From Gulosibacter chungangensis (GTDB lineage Bacteria; Actinomycetota; Actinomycetes; Actinomycetales; Microbacteriaceae), in the NCBI RefSeq assembly GCF_008831155.1, contig NZ_WBKB01000002.1, forward strand, positions 1 to 64,000: DNA of 64,000 bases, in the 5' to 3' direction. The notes beneath the pieces were generated by a model that was not told where the DNA came from, did not search any database, and saw only the letters and a list, made by a program, of their open reading frames with translations. Every line of letters starts with the position of its first letter. The first letter of the stretch is position 1. This document shows positions 39,310-49,800 of this stretch, one piece after another. The position numbers and the translations under genes were made by a program.

Positions 39310-41763
39310 GTGGTAGTGGCCCTCAAGAAGTCTGACCTGTACAGCTCCCTCTGGAGCAGTGCTGACGAGCTTCGCGGCTCGATGGATGCCAGCCAGTACA
39401 AGGACTACGTCCTGACGTTGCTCTTCGTGAAGTACGTCTCGGACAAGGCCAAGGCTGACCCCTACGCCCTGATCGAGGTGCCCCAGGATGGCTCCTTCGA
39501 CTACCTGATCACCCTCAAGGGCAAGCCGGACGTTGGCGAGAAGGTCAACGTCGCTATCCGTAAGTTGGCGGAGGCGAACAACCTGCAGGGCGTCATCAAC
39601 AACGCCGACTTCGATGACCCGACCAAGCTCGGGTCTGGCAAGGATCTCCAGGATCGCGTCTCGAACCTGATCGGCATTTTCCAGGACATCGACTTCACCG
39701 GCTCTCGGGCCGAGGGCGACGACCTGCTCGGGGATGCCTATGAGTACCTGATGCGGCACTTCGCCACGCAGTCCGGCAAGAGCAAGGGCCAGTTCTACAC
39801 GCCTGCCGAGGTCTCGCGCGTGATGTCTCAGCTGCTGCAGATCCCGGCTGGAACGCCGAAGTCGACGACGGTCTACGACCCGACCTGTGGCTCGGGCTCG
39901 CTGCTCATCAAAGTGGCCGATGCGGCGCCGAACGGCCTGACCATCTACGGCCAAGAGAACGACAACGCCACGTGGGCCCTGGCTCGGATGAACATGATCC
40001 TTCACGGCAACGAGACCCACGAGATCGTGCAGGGCAACACGCTGGCCGATCCGAAGTTCCGTGAGGGCGACAGGCTCACCACCTTCGACTATCTGGTAGC
40101 CAACCCGCCCTTCTCGCACAAGACTTGGAAGAACGGGTTCGAGAAGGACTACGGCCGCTTCGACGGCTTCGCAACGCCGCCGGATAAGAACGGTGACTAC
40201 GCCTTCCTGCTCCACATGGTCAAGTCGCTCAAGTCGACCGGACGTGGCGCGGTCATTTTGCCGCACGGCGTGCTCTTTCGCGGGAACTCCGAGGCACAGA
40301 TCCGCAAAGAACTGATCAAGCGCGGCTACATCAAGGCCATCATCGGACTGCCGGCGAACCTCTTCTACGGCACCGGAATCCCGGCCTGCGTTCTGGTTCT
40401 CGACAAGAAGAGCGCCGCTAACCGCACGGGCATCTTCATGATCGACGCTTCCAAGGGCTTCGAGAAAGACGGCCCGAAGAACCGTCTGCGCCCGCGCGAT
40501 ATGCGAAAGATCATCGATGCCTATCTGTCTCAGGCGGACATTGATCGCTTCTCTCGCTTTGTACCGAATAGCGAGATCGAGGACGCGAAAAACGACTACA
40601 ACCTCAACATCCCTCGCTACATCGACTCGTCCGAGCCGGAGGACATCCAGGATCTCCGCGCCCACCTGCAGGGCGGCATCCCGAACCGCGACCTCGACGA
40701 TCTGCAGCTCTACTGGGACGCCTTCCCCGGCCTGCGCGAAGAGCTGTTCTCGCCCCTACGCGATGGCTACTCGGAACTGAAGATCAGCAAGGCCTACATC
40801 GAGTCGACAGTGCTTGGCTTCGGCCAGTACGCAGTGATCAGCTCTGAAACAACGGATCTCGTCAAGTCGTGGTGGCACGCGAACCGCGCGGCACTCGAAG
40901 GGATTGATGGATCGACCCGGCCGAACGATCTGTCATCCGATCTTGGCGAGTCGCTCCTGGAGAGCTTCCGCGCGCATCGACTGCTCGACGAGTACGCCGT
41001 CTACGAGCAGCTGATGAGCTACTGGAACGCATCGATGCATGACGATGTCGCCTTGATCGTCGGCGAAGGCTGGGACGCCGCGGCCAAGCCTCGTACTGCC
41101 CGCACCTGGAAAGACAAGAGCAACAAGACCAAGTATGAAGACGCTCATCTGACCTTCGGTACCGGCGCCAAGGCCAAGCGCTGGGTCATGGACCTTATTC
41201 CGCCGAACTACATCATCGAACGGTTCTTCGCCGATGAACAGGCCCAGCTCGACCAGCTGGCCGCCGATTTCGAAGCTGCGACGCAGGCGGTCGAGGAATA
41301 CACCGAAGAGCACGCCGTCGAGGAAGGCCTGCTCTGGGAGGCCGTCGAGGACGACAAGATCACCGCGACCACAGTCAAGAACCGGCTCCGTGCAGCCAAG
41401 GCCGAGAGAGCCGATCCCGATGAGATCAAGGCGCTGAACCACGTCGCCAGCCTGTTCGCCGCTGGGGCAGCCGCCAAGAAGGCGGTCAAGGAAGCGACGA
41501 CCAAGCTCGAGGAGCAGGCTCTGGCTCAGTACGGCAAGCTCACCACCGACGACATCAAGCAGCTCGTCATTGACGACAAATGGGGCGCCACCATCGCGAC
41601 GGGCATAGAGAGCGAGCTTGTGACAGCAGTGCAGAAGTTCACGGCTCGCCTACGTGTGCTCGCCGAACGATACGAGACCACGGTCGGGCATCTCGACGCC
41701 GAGATCGAGGCGTCGAGCGCGAAGGTTGTACAACATCTTGCGTCGATGGGGATGTACTCATGA
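39310..41763 (+). CDS. hsdM: Type I restriction-modification system, methyltransferase subunit
   Basis: 817 residues. The N-terminal HsdM helical domain (SDLYSSLWSSADELRG) precedes an N6-adenine methyltransferase with SAM motif I YDPTCGSGSLL (189-199) and catalytic NPPF (265-268). Residues about 500-817 are a long helical extension seen in the large HsdM subclass. Start GTG 39310; an in-frame GTG at 39316 has a better-spaced GAGG and is equally possible. ATGA overlap with hsdS. First gene of the eight-gene defence run. Confidence 0.95.
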   Translation: MVVALKKSDLYSSLWSSADELRGSMDASQYKDYVLTLLFVKYVSDKAKADPYALIEVPQDGSFDYLITLKGKPDVGEKVNVAIRKLAEANNLQGVINNADFDDPTKLGSGKDLQDRVSNLIGIFQDIDFTGSRAEGDDLLGDAYEYLMRHFATQSGKSKGQFYTPAEVSRVMSQLLQIPAGTPKSTTVYDPTCGSGSLLIKVADAAPNGLTIYGQENDNATWALARMNMILHGNETHEIVQGNTLADPKFREGDRLTTFDYLVANPPFSHKTWKNGFEKDYGRFDGFATPPDKNGDYAFLLHMVKSLKSTGRGAVILPHGVLFRGNSEAQIRKELIKRGYIKAIIGLPANLFYGTGIPACVLVLDKKSAANRTGIFMIDASKGFEKDGPKNRLRPRDMRKIIDAYLSQADIDRFSRFVPNSEIEDAKNDYNLNIPRYIDSSEPEDIQDLRAHLQGGIPNRDLDDLQLYWDAFPGLREELFSPLRDGYSELKISKAYIESTVLGFGQYAVISSETTDLVKSWWHANRAALEGIDGSTRPNDLSSDLGESLLESFRAHRLLDEYAVYEQLMSYWNASMHDDVALIVGEGWDAAAKPRTARTWKDKSNKTKYEDAHLTFGTGAKAKRWVMDLIPPNYIIERFFADEQAQLDQLAADFEAATQAVEEYTEEHAVEEGLLWEAVEDDKITATTVKNRLRAAKAERADPDEIKALNHVASLFAAGAAAKKAVKEATTKLEEQALAQYGKLTTDDIKQLVIDDKWGATIATGIESELVTAVQKFTARLRVLAERYETTVGHLDAEIEASSAKVVQHLASMGMYS

Positions 41764-43001
41764 CAAACTGGCCCATCGTCTCCGTCGAGGATATCGCGGC
41801 CCGTTCCGCAAACGCTATGTCTACTGGCCCTTTCGGGTCGTCGATCGGTTCGCGGTTCTTCCGTCCATCGGGGATCCCAATTGTTAGGGGAAGCAACCTT
41901 AGCGCCGACTCTGAGATCCGCTTCAGGGACGAAGGATTGGTCTTTCTGGATCCGACCAAAGCGGCGGAGTTCTCGCGATCTGTTGTCCGGGAGGGGGATC
42001 TGATATTCAGCTGCTGGGGGACGATCAACCAAGTTGGGCTGCTCGACGGGACTTCGGCATACCGCGAGTATGTCATCTCAAACAAGCAGATGAAGTTGAC
42101 TCCTGATCCCAGGATCGTCCTACCAGAGTATCTCTACTATCTGTTCTCAGGATCTGAGATGCAGCAATCGATACTTGGCGGAGCCGTAGGCACTGGAGTT
42201 CCAGGATTCAATCTTGCCCGGCTCAAGTCGTTGAAGTTCCCGTTGCCGCCCATAGAAGCACAGCGGAGAATCGCTGATTCGCTATCCTGTGCGGATCGAC
42301 TAATTACGAATATGAAACGCCGTATCGCAAAGGCTCGCGGGATCAGGCGGGGCCTGATCCAGGAGCTGTTGACTGGCCGTACACGCCTGCCGGGGTTCGC
42401 CGGACCATGGCGCCGCAAAGAGTCACTACTGGCGGTTGCAACAAAATTCTCCGGCTATTGGGGGAGCGCGCCCGGAGGCGCAGCCGTGGAAGGCCGTGTC
42501 ATTCGTGCGGGAGACGTGACGGCGGACCACGTCATAAAGGGGTACGCATTGCGTGGATTAACCACATCAGAGGCCGCTCGCGCTGCCCTGCTCCCCGGCG
42601 ATGTTGTTATAACAGCCAGTGGAACGATCGGCAACGTGGCGCTTATCAGCGATCCAGGCTTCTACTCTTCAAATTTTATCCGAGCACTTCGGCCGAGGCC
42701 GCAGCTCATCACGGGCGTCTACCTCTACTTTGCTCTGCAAACCCGTTCCGCACGGGCCGCCATGGATGCTCACCTCGGCCTGAGCGCCATGCCGAACCTC
42801 GGGCGCGGATTTTACACGGACCCCTGGCTCGATCTTCCGCCACTGGACGAGCAACGTGCGATCGGTGCGGTTCTTCAGAGCATCGACGACGAGATCGCCG
42901 CTCTGGCGCGTCGCCTCGAGTCTGCTCGGGCTATCAAGCAGGGCATGATGCAGGAACTGCTGACTGGGGGCACGCGTCTCACCGAGGGGGCCGCAGCATG
43001 A
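41760..43001 (+). CDS. hsdS: Type I restriction-modification system, specificity subunit
   Basis: 413 residues with two target-recognition domains, each followed by a conserved helical spacer: RRGLIQELLTGRTRLPGF after the first and KQGMMQELLTGGTRLTEG at the C-terminus. The internal repetition is the mark of HsdS and sets a bipartite DNA target. The coding sequence is less GC-rich and less biased than hsdM/hsdR, as usual for rapidly exchanged recognition domains. ATGA overlap with hsdM; its stop overlaps the hsdR start. Confidence 0.94.
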   Translation: MTNWPIVSVEDIAARSANAMSTGPFGSSIGSRFFRPSGIPIVRGSNLSADSEIRFRDEGLVFLDPTKAAEFSRSVVREGDLIFSCWGTINQVGLLDGTSAYREYVISNKQMKLTPDPRIVLPEYLYYLFSGSEMQQSILGGAVGTGVPGFNLARLKSLKFPLPPIEAQRRIADSLSCADRLITNMKRRIAKARGIRRGLIQELLTGRTRLPGFAGPWRRKESLLAVATKFSGYWGSAPGGAAVEGRVIRAGDVTADHVIKGYALRGLTTSEAARAALLPGDVVITASGTIGNVALISDPGFYSSNFIRALRPRPQLITGVYLYFALQTRSARAAMDAHLGLSAMPNLGRGFYTDPWLDLPPLDEQRAIGAVLQSIDDEIAALARRLESARAIKQGMMQELLTGGTRLTEGAAA

Positions 43002-46000
43002 GCACCGTAGGTCAGATCGAACGCAAGACGCAGAACCGTGTCGTGGCTCTCTTCCGTGATCGGCTCGACTACGACTATGGCGGAAACCGGGAGGATCTCG
43101 ATAACCGCAACATTGACGAGGCTCTGCTGATCCAGAAACTGAAGGCGCGTGGCTACGACGACGAGTTGATTCGCCGTGCGGTCTCTCAGCTCCTGACCGC
43201 CGCCTCTCTGGCGGATGGCCAGAAGCTCTACGACTCGAACCGTAAGTTCTATGAGCTTCTTCGCTACGGCGTCAAGGTGAAGCGAGACATCGGCGAGACC
43301 ACCGAGACGGTATGGCCGATCAACTGGGACAACCCGCAGGCCAATCATTTCGTCGTGGCTGAGGAAGTCACCATCAAGGGCGAACACACCAAGCGTCCGG
43401 ATATCGTGCTCTACGTCAATGGCATCGCGCTGGGCGTGATCGAACTGAAGCGCTCGTTGGTCAGCGTCAGCGAGGGCATCCGCCAAAACATCGGCAACCA
43501 GAAGCAGCACTTCGTGCGGCCGTTCTTCACGACTGTCCAGTTGCTGTTCGCTGGCAACGACGTCGAGGGGTTGCGCTACGGCGTGATCGATACACCCGAA
43601 AAGTACTGGCTCGAGTGGAAGGAGTCCGGCGAAGAGCCGAACCCGCTCGACCGTTCCCTGCTCCAGATGTGCTCCAAGGATCGGCTCCTGGAGATCATTC
43701 ACGACTTCATCGTCTTTGACTCGGGGGTCAAGAAGACCGCCCGGCACAACCAGTTCTTCGGGGTCAAGGCCGCTCAAGAGCGAGTCCGCAGCCGCGAGGG
43801 CGGCATCATCTGGCACACGCAGGGTTCGGGCAAGAGCCTGACGATGGTGTGGCTGGCGAAGTGGATTCGCGAACATCAGACCGATGCCCGCGTCCTGATT
43901 ATCACGGATCGCACCGAACTCGATGAGCAGATCGAGAAGGTCTTCGGCGGCGTCAACGAGTCGATCTATCGGTCGACTTCGGGCGCTGACTTGATCGGGA
44001 AGCTCAACCAGAGCCAGCCTTGGTTACTCTGCTCGCTCGTCCACAAGTTCCGCTCCGGCGACCAGACCGACGACGCGGACGAGACCGACAGCGACGAGTT
44101 CATCAAGGAGCTGGGCTCTCGCATCCCGGCTGACTTCAAGGCCAAGGGCAATCTGTTCGTATTCGTCGACGAGGCGCACCGTACTCAGAGCGGCAAGCTG
44201 CACAAGGCGATGACTGCCCTGCTACCGGACGCGATGTTCATTGGCTTCACCGGCACGCCGCTGCTCAAAGCCGACAAAATGACGAGCATCGAGACCTTTG
44301 GCTCGTTCATCCACACCTACAAGTTCGATGAAGCAGTGCGCGACGGCGTGGTGCTCGACCTGCGCTACACGGCTCGCAACATCGACCAGGACCTGATCGG
44401 CCCGGAGCAAGTTGACAAGTGGTTCGATATCAAGACCAAGGGACTGACTGACCTCAGCAAGGCACGCCTCAAGAAGAAGTGGGGCACTATGCAGAAGGTC
44501 GTCTCGGCTCGTTCGCGCGCCGCCATGATCGTGCAAGACATCCTGATGGACTTCGAACGTGAGCCTCGCCTGCTGTCTGGACGCGGCAACGCGATGCTGG
44601 TGAGCGAGAGCGTCTACCAGGCCTGCAAGTTCTATGAGATGTTCGTCCAAGCGGGCTTCAAGGACAAGGTCGCCATCGTGTCGAGCTACGTCCCAACCGC
44701 CACCTCGATCTCGAAAGAAGACGCAGGCGCGGGCGACAACGAAGAGCTGATCAAGTACGACATCTACCGCCAGATGCTGGCGGACTACTTCCACGAGCCG
44801 GCAGACCAGGCGGTGCAGCGAATCGAGGAGTTCGAGAAGGACGTCAAGCGTCGCTTCATCGAAGAGCCGGGCCAGATGCGGCTGCTGATCGTAGTCGACA
44901 AGCTCCTGACCGGCTTCGACGCCCCGAGCGCCACCTACCTCTACATCGACAAGAAGATGCGAGATCACGGCCTGTTCCAGGCCATCTGCCGCGTCAACCG
45001 CCTCGACGGTGACGACAAGACCTACGGCTACGTCATCGACTACCGCGACCTGTTCAAGTCGCTCGATCAAGCCATCTCCGACTACACCTCGGGTGCCCTC
45101 GACGGCTACGCCAAAGAAGACATCGAAGGACTGCTCAAGGACCGCACCGAGCAGGATCGACAGGATCTGGATGAGGCCCTCGAGCGAGTTCGTGCCCTCT
45201 GCGAACCAGTGGCTCCGCCGAAGGGAACGTTGGAGTACCAGCACTACTTCGTCTCGCTTGAGCCGGGCGATGCGGAGCAGATCAAGATCAACGAACCAAA
45301 GCGTGTCGAGCTGTACAAGTCGGTCGCTTCGCTGGTTCGCGCCTACGGCACCTTGGCAAACGACATGGATTCGGCTGGCTACACGGCTGCTGAAGCGGCC
45401 TCCATCAAGAGCGAGGTCGCCCACTACGTTGCCGTACGCAATGAAGTCGAACGTGGCGCTGGCGAGAACATAGACATGAAGCAGTTCGAAGCAGGCATGC
45501 GTTCGCTACTCGATACCTACATCCTGGCCGAGCCATCAGAGACGGTTGCGACCCTGGACCAGGGCTTGGTGCAGCTGATCGTTGAACGCGGTGCCGGGGC
45601 CATCGACACCCTGCCGGAAGGTATCCGAAAGAATCCCGAGGCGGTGGCTGAGACCATCATCAACAACGTCCGCAAGACCATCGTCGACGAGCGGGCGCTG
45701 AACCCGAAGTACTACGACCGGATGTCTTTACTGCTAGACGCCATCATCGAACGCCGTCGCGAGGAAGCCGAGGCCTACGCCGACTTCCTCAACGACCTCC
45801 TCTCCCTGACCTCTCAGGTCGGAAAGAAGGAGTCGGACACTGCCTACCCTGCTTGGGCATCAACTCCAGCTCGTCGGGCACTGGTCGACTTCAGCTGGCC
45901 AAGCGACATCGTCATCGATGTCGAGTACCTGGGCAACGTCATCCAGAACAACAAAGAACACGGCTGGGCAGGCAACCCGATCAAGGAGCGTGCCCTGGTC

Positions 46001-46093
46001 CGCACGCTTCGCCGCGAGCTACCGGACGGCTTCGAAGCGGAACGTCTGGAGGCACTCGTCAAGCTTCTGAAGGAGCACGATGAGTACCGCTAA
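42998..46093 (+). CDS. hsdR: Type I restriction-modification system, endonuclease/translocase subunit
   Basis: 1031 residues from ATG 42998 (a much longer upstream ORF start lies inside hsdS and is rejected). The PD-(D/E)xK nuclease is RPDIVLYVNGIALGVIELK (Asp135, Glu149, Lys151); the SF2 translocase has Walker A GSGKS (276-280), DEAH (391-394), TGTP and the later helicase motifs QAICRVNR. Length is normal for HsdR, and no disruption is seen, so the restriction system looks complete. It overlaps the metallopeptidase gene by 14 bases. Confidence 0.95.
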   Translation: MSTVGQIERKTQNRVVALFRDRLDYDYGGNREDLDNRNIDEALLIQKLKARGYDDELIRRAVSQLLTAASLADGQKLYDSNRKFYELLRYGVKVKRDIGETTETVWPINWDNPQANHFVVAEEVTIKGEHTKRPDIVLYVNGIALGVIELKRSLVSVSEGIRQNIGNQKQHFVRPFFTTVQLLFAGNDVEGLRYGVIDTPEKYWLEWKESGEEPNPLDRSLLQMCSKDRLLEIIHDFIVFDSGVKKTARHNQFFGVKAAQERVRSREGGIIWHTQGSGKSLTMVWLAKWIREHQTDARVLIITDRTELDEQIEKVFGGVNESIYRSTSGADLIGKLNQSQPWLLCSLVHKFRSGDQTDDADETDSDEFIKELGSRIPADFKAKGNLFVFVDEAHRTQSGKLHKAMTALLPDAMFIGFTGTPLLKADKMTSIETFGSFIHTYKFDEAVRDGVVLDLRYTARNIDQDLIGPEQVDKWFDIKTKGLTDLSKARLKKKWGTMQKVVSARSRAAMIVQDILMDFEREPRLLSGRGNAMLVSESVYQACKFYEMFVQAGFKDKVAIVSSYVPTATSISKEDAGAGDNEELIKYDIYRQMLADYFHEPADQAVQRIEEFEKDVKRRFIEEPGQMRLLIVVDKLLTGFDAPSATYLYIDKKMRDHGLFQAICRVNRLDGDDKTYGYVIDYRDLFKSLDQAISDYTSGALDGYAKEDIEGLLKDRTEQDRQDLDEALERVRALCEPVAPPKGTLEYQHYFVSLEPGDAEQIKINEPKRVELYKSVASLVRAYGTLANDMDSAGYTAAEAASIKSEVAHYVAVRNEVERGAGENIDMKQFEAGMRSLLDTYILAEPSETVATLDQGLVQLIVERGAGAIDTLPEGIRKNPEAVAETIINNVRKTIVDERALNPKYYDRMSLLLDAIIERRREEAEAYADFLNDLLSLTSQVGKKESDTAYPAWASTPARRALVDFSWPSDIVIDVEYLGNVIQNNKEHGWAGNPIKERALVRTLRRELPDGFEAERLEALVKLLKEHDEYR

Positions 46094-46817
46094 CGCTTAC
46101 CTCACTGTCGCCGGCCTCGGGATTGACGTCGTCTATAAGGATATCAAGAACCTGCACATCTCGGTCTACCCGCCGGTCGGGCGAGTTCGCGTTGCCGCTC
46201 CAGATACCACCGACGAGGACACCATCCGGCTAGCGATCGTCCAACGTTTGCCATGGATCAAGCGTCAGCGTGAGCAGTTACAGAAGGCAGATCGCCAGAC
46301 CAAGCGTGAGATGCAATCCGGTGAAACTCACTACGTCTGGGGTCAGCGATACCGGCTCGATGTTTCGCGCACCTCGGGTAACTTCCACGTCGAGACCAAG
46401 GGGCAGACACTCTGGGTAGTGACGCCCGCCGGTGCTGACAGTGAGGCCAAGCTCTCCGCTCTGGATCGCTGGTACCGCCGAGAGATCAAGGCCACCCTGC
46501 CTACCCTGCTCGCCAAGTGGCAACCGATCGTGGGAGTCGAAGTCGACAAGATCGTAGTGCGACGAATGAAGACCAAGTGGGGCACCTGCATGCCGCACTC
46601 CCGCACGATCTGGATTAATCCCGAGCTGGCCAAGAAAAACCCGCGTTGCCTCGAGTACATCGTCGTACACGAGCTGACACACCTGCACGAACGCAGCCAC
46701 AACCGGCGCTTCACCGAGCTGATGGATCAGTTCTTGCCGGACTGGCGCGCACGCCGCGACGAGTTGAACGGGGCCCCGCTTGCTGACGAGGAGTGGGGTG
46801 CGGAGGACACGGCATGA
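46080..46817 (+). CDS. YgjP/DUF45-type M48 metallopeptidase
   Basis: 245 residues. The zinc motif HELTH (197-201) with H207 in ERSHNRRF, preceded by WGTCMPHSRTIWIN, is typical of the YgjP (WLM-like, DUF45) metalloprotease family. No signal peptide. Genes of this family often sit directly after hsdR in type I systems; the role is not settled (general recollection). It overlaps hsdR by 14 bases and the next gene by 4 bases, so expression is linked to restriction. Confidence 0.9.
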   Translation: MSTANAYLTVAGLGIDVVYKDIKNLHISVYPPVGRVRVAAPDTTDEDTIRLAIVQRLPWIKRQREQLQKADRQTKREMQSGETHYVWGQRYRLDVSRTSGNFHVETKGQTLWVVTPAGADSEAKLSALDRWYRREIKATLPTLLAKWQPIVGVEVDKIVVRRMKTKWGTCMPHSRTIWINPELAKKNPRCLEYIVVHELTHLHERSHNRRFTELMDQFLPDWRARRDELNGAPLADEEWGAEDTA

Positions 46818-49800
46818 GCCGCGGCGCCCAACCTTCGGACGCTGGAAGTCCATGGAGCCTCATCCCACTCACCCCTGAGTATCTCGAGGTTGAGCACAGT
46901 GGCTACGTCTCGGCGCTTGAGGCTGCGCTTGAAGACGATGAGATCCGTAACATCGCGCTGTCCGGCAACTACGGAGTCGGCAAGAGCAGCATTCTGCGTG
47001 AGCTCGGGAAGCGACTCGACGACCGCGTTGTCGAGCTTTCGCTGTCGACCCTTGCCCCGATCGAAGCGTCCAAGTTAGACGAGTCGGTGCCGCTGCAGGC
47101 CACGACTCCGACGAACCGTATCCAGCAGGAGATCGTCAAGCAGCTGCTTTACCGGGAGGATCCGAGCAAGACTCCTGCGTCCAGATTTCGTCGAATCGAG
47201 CGCTTCCGGTGGTGGAGAGAGTTCGGCACGGCTGCACTGATCGGTCTGGCCGTTGCCGTCATTTTCTTGCTGACTGGCTGGAGTGCGCAGATTTCAGCGA
47301 CCTTCACGGCGCTGAACGACCTCGGCGTCTGGACGCATCTGATCGTTTGGGTCGTGGCAACGACTGCGGTGCTTCTGGTGCGCTGGCTGTTCTACGGGAA
47401 GATCCGCATCAAGCAGCTGTCCGCCGGCGCAGCGACTGTCACCCTCGATGACAACTCTGTGTCGTACTTCGACCAGTACCTCGACGAGATCGTCTACTTC
47501 TTCGACGTGTCGGATCGTGACGTCGTGATCTTCGAGGACATCGACCGCTTTAACGACTCACACATCTTCGAGACGCTGCGCGCGCTCAATACATTGCTCA
47601 ACGCCTCGCCTCAGATCGAGAAACCGATCCGCTTCATTTACGCGATCAAGGACAGCATCTTCGACCGAATCGGGTTGGAGGCGGAAGGCCGCAAGCTCGA
47701 GACGGGCGTACTGGCAATCGAGGATCCGGCGCAGGCTGAGGCGGTGCGTGCTAACCGCACCAAGTTCTTTGATCTCGTGATTCCGGTGGTGCCGTTCATC
47801 ACGCATCGCAGTGCACGGAACCTGGCGACTCGGTTGCTGGGCGAGATCGAGCACAAGGTGAAGCCGGAACTGCTCGATCTAGCTGCGCAGTACGTCCCTG
47901 ATATGCGGCTGCTGAAGAACGTCCGCAACGAGTTCATCGTCTTCCGCGATCGAATCTTCTCAGGCGACGGTGAGCAACTCGACCTGAGCGAGACTGACCT
48001 GTTCGCGATGATGCTCTACAAGAGCACGCACCTCACGGACTTCGAGACGATCCGACTCGGCAAGAGCAATCTGGACACCCTCTACAAGCTCAGTCGCGAG
48101 CTGGTAACCGAGAACATCAAGCACATCGAGCGCGAACGTCGTGGGCTTAGCCAGAGGCTTGCACGCAAGAGCGGCGCAGAGTCGCGCAGCTCTCACCTTG
48201 GGGACTTGCTGGCAGCGCACATCGGACGGACGGCAGCCTCGGCAACATCGTTAGGAAGTCGACGTCGGAACGGTTTGACGTCCTCGGTTGATGGCTCTCC
48301 GAAGTCGGACGCGGACCTACGAAGTGTGGAGTTCTGGGCCGCTTTCGTTGCGGCGGATGGTGACCCAGAGCTCCGCCAGCAGATGTCGTCTGGCCACGCA
48401 CTGACGTTCTCGCGATCCAGCCTTGTCGGCGCGCTTGGTGATCCATTGGATGCTGACAGCTGGAGCGATGCGGATCGGGATGCTCTGAATGCACAGCTCG
48501 ACGAGAAGATCGAGGACATCAAGTTCCTGCGCGGTGCGGACATGGGTGATCTGATCAAGCGCCCAGAGTTTCTAGTCATGTTCAAGGAACTCGACACGCC
48601 TGCGAGCGAAGGTACGCCTGCGACCTACAAGGAGACGGAGCAGTCGCTTGAGTACATCGCCAAGGCACTGCTCAAGCCTGGCTTGGCCTACCAGCTTGTT
48701 CGGGCCGGACACATCAACCGCAACTTCACGCTATACACGTCCACCTTCCACGGTGACCGAGTGAGCCCGGCGGCGACGAACTTCATCATCCACCACGTCG
48801 AGCGAGACCTGATGGATGCGCACTTTGAACTCGGCCCGAAGGACGTCGATGCCGTCGTGCGGGAGCGTGGCAAGAGCGCACTGAAAGAGCCTGCGCTCTA
48901 CAACATCGCGATCCTCGACCGGCTCCTTTCAACCGACGTTGATGCAGCCGACATCATGATTCGCTCGCTGGTTGGCCTGGGAGAGAGTCAGACGCAGTTC
49001 CTGCCGGCATACCTGACCGCCGGTGAGCAGCGCGCACAACTCGTCCAGCGGTTTGTGACGATGTCGCCAAGAACGCTTATCTACCTCGTGAACCAAGCGG
49101 AGCTGGACGAAGCTTCGCAGCTGGAACTAGTGGACGTTGCACTGGCGAATCTGTCATCGTCAGCGCAGCGCACGGAAGCACGGGTCGTTGACTATCTGCG
49201 AACGCACTACGCGGAGTTCTCCGTCCTCACGAACGACGGGACGTCCGTCCAGGCAGAGCGAGTTGGATCGCTCTTCGCCGAGGCGAGCATCACGCTGCCT
49301 AGCCTGACGCCGCTCTCGGCAAGCGCCCGTCCGTCGTTCGTCTCGCGCAGTTTGTACGACATCACGCATGAGAACCTGACTCTCGCTATTGGCAATGACG
49401 AGACGGTTGCCCTCGACGTCATCCGAGCGGCGAACAAGACGGTCTATGACTACGTCCTCGAACATATCGATGCCTATCTGGGCGCGATCGAAGGCTCTTC
49501 CGCGACGGTCGATACAGGTGAGCAGTTCATCGCAGTGCTCGAGGAACTACTTGAGCAAGGGACGCCTCGTGTGGCCGACGTGGTTGAGCGCGCTGCGCCA
49601 GCGTGCCAGGTTGTCGATCTTGGTGCCATTTCCGAGGGAGCGTGGCCGGCGTTGGCTATGCATCAGCGGTTCCCTGCAACGTTCAACAACGTCAGCCGAT
49701 ACGTTGCTGCGCTTGGAGTCGATGTCCACATCGCTCTACTGCTGGCCGCGGCAGGCACGCTCACCGAGGCTGAGTCGGCCGAAGAGGATGAGAAGACCAG

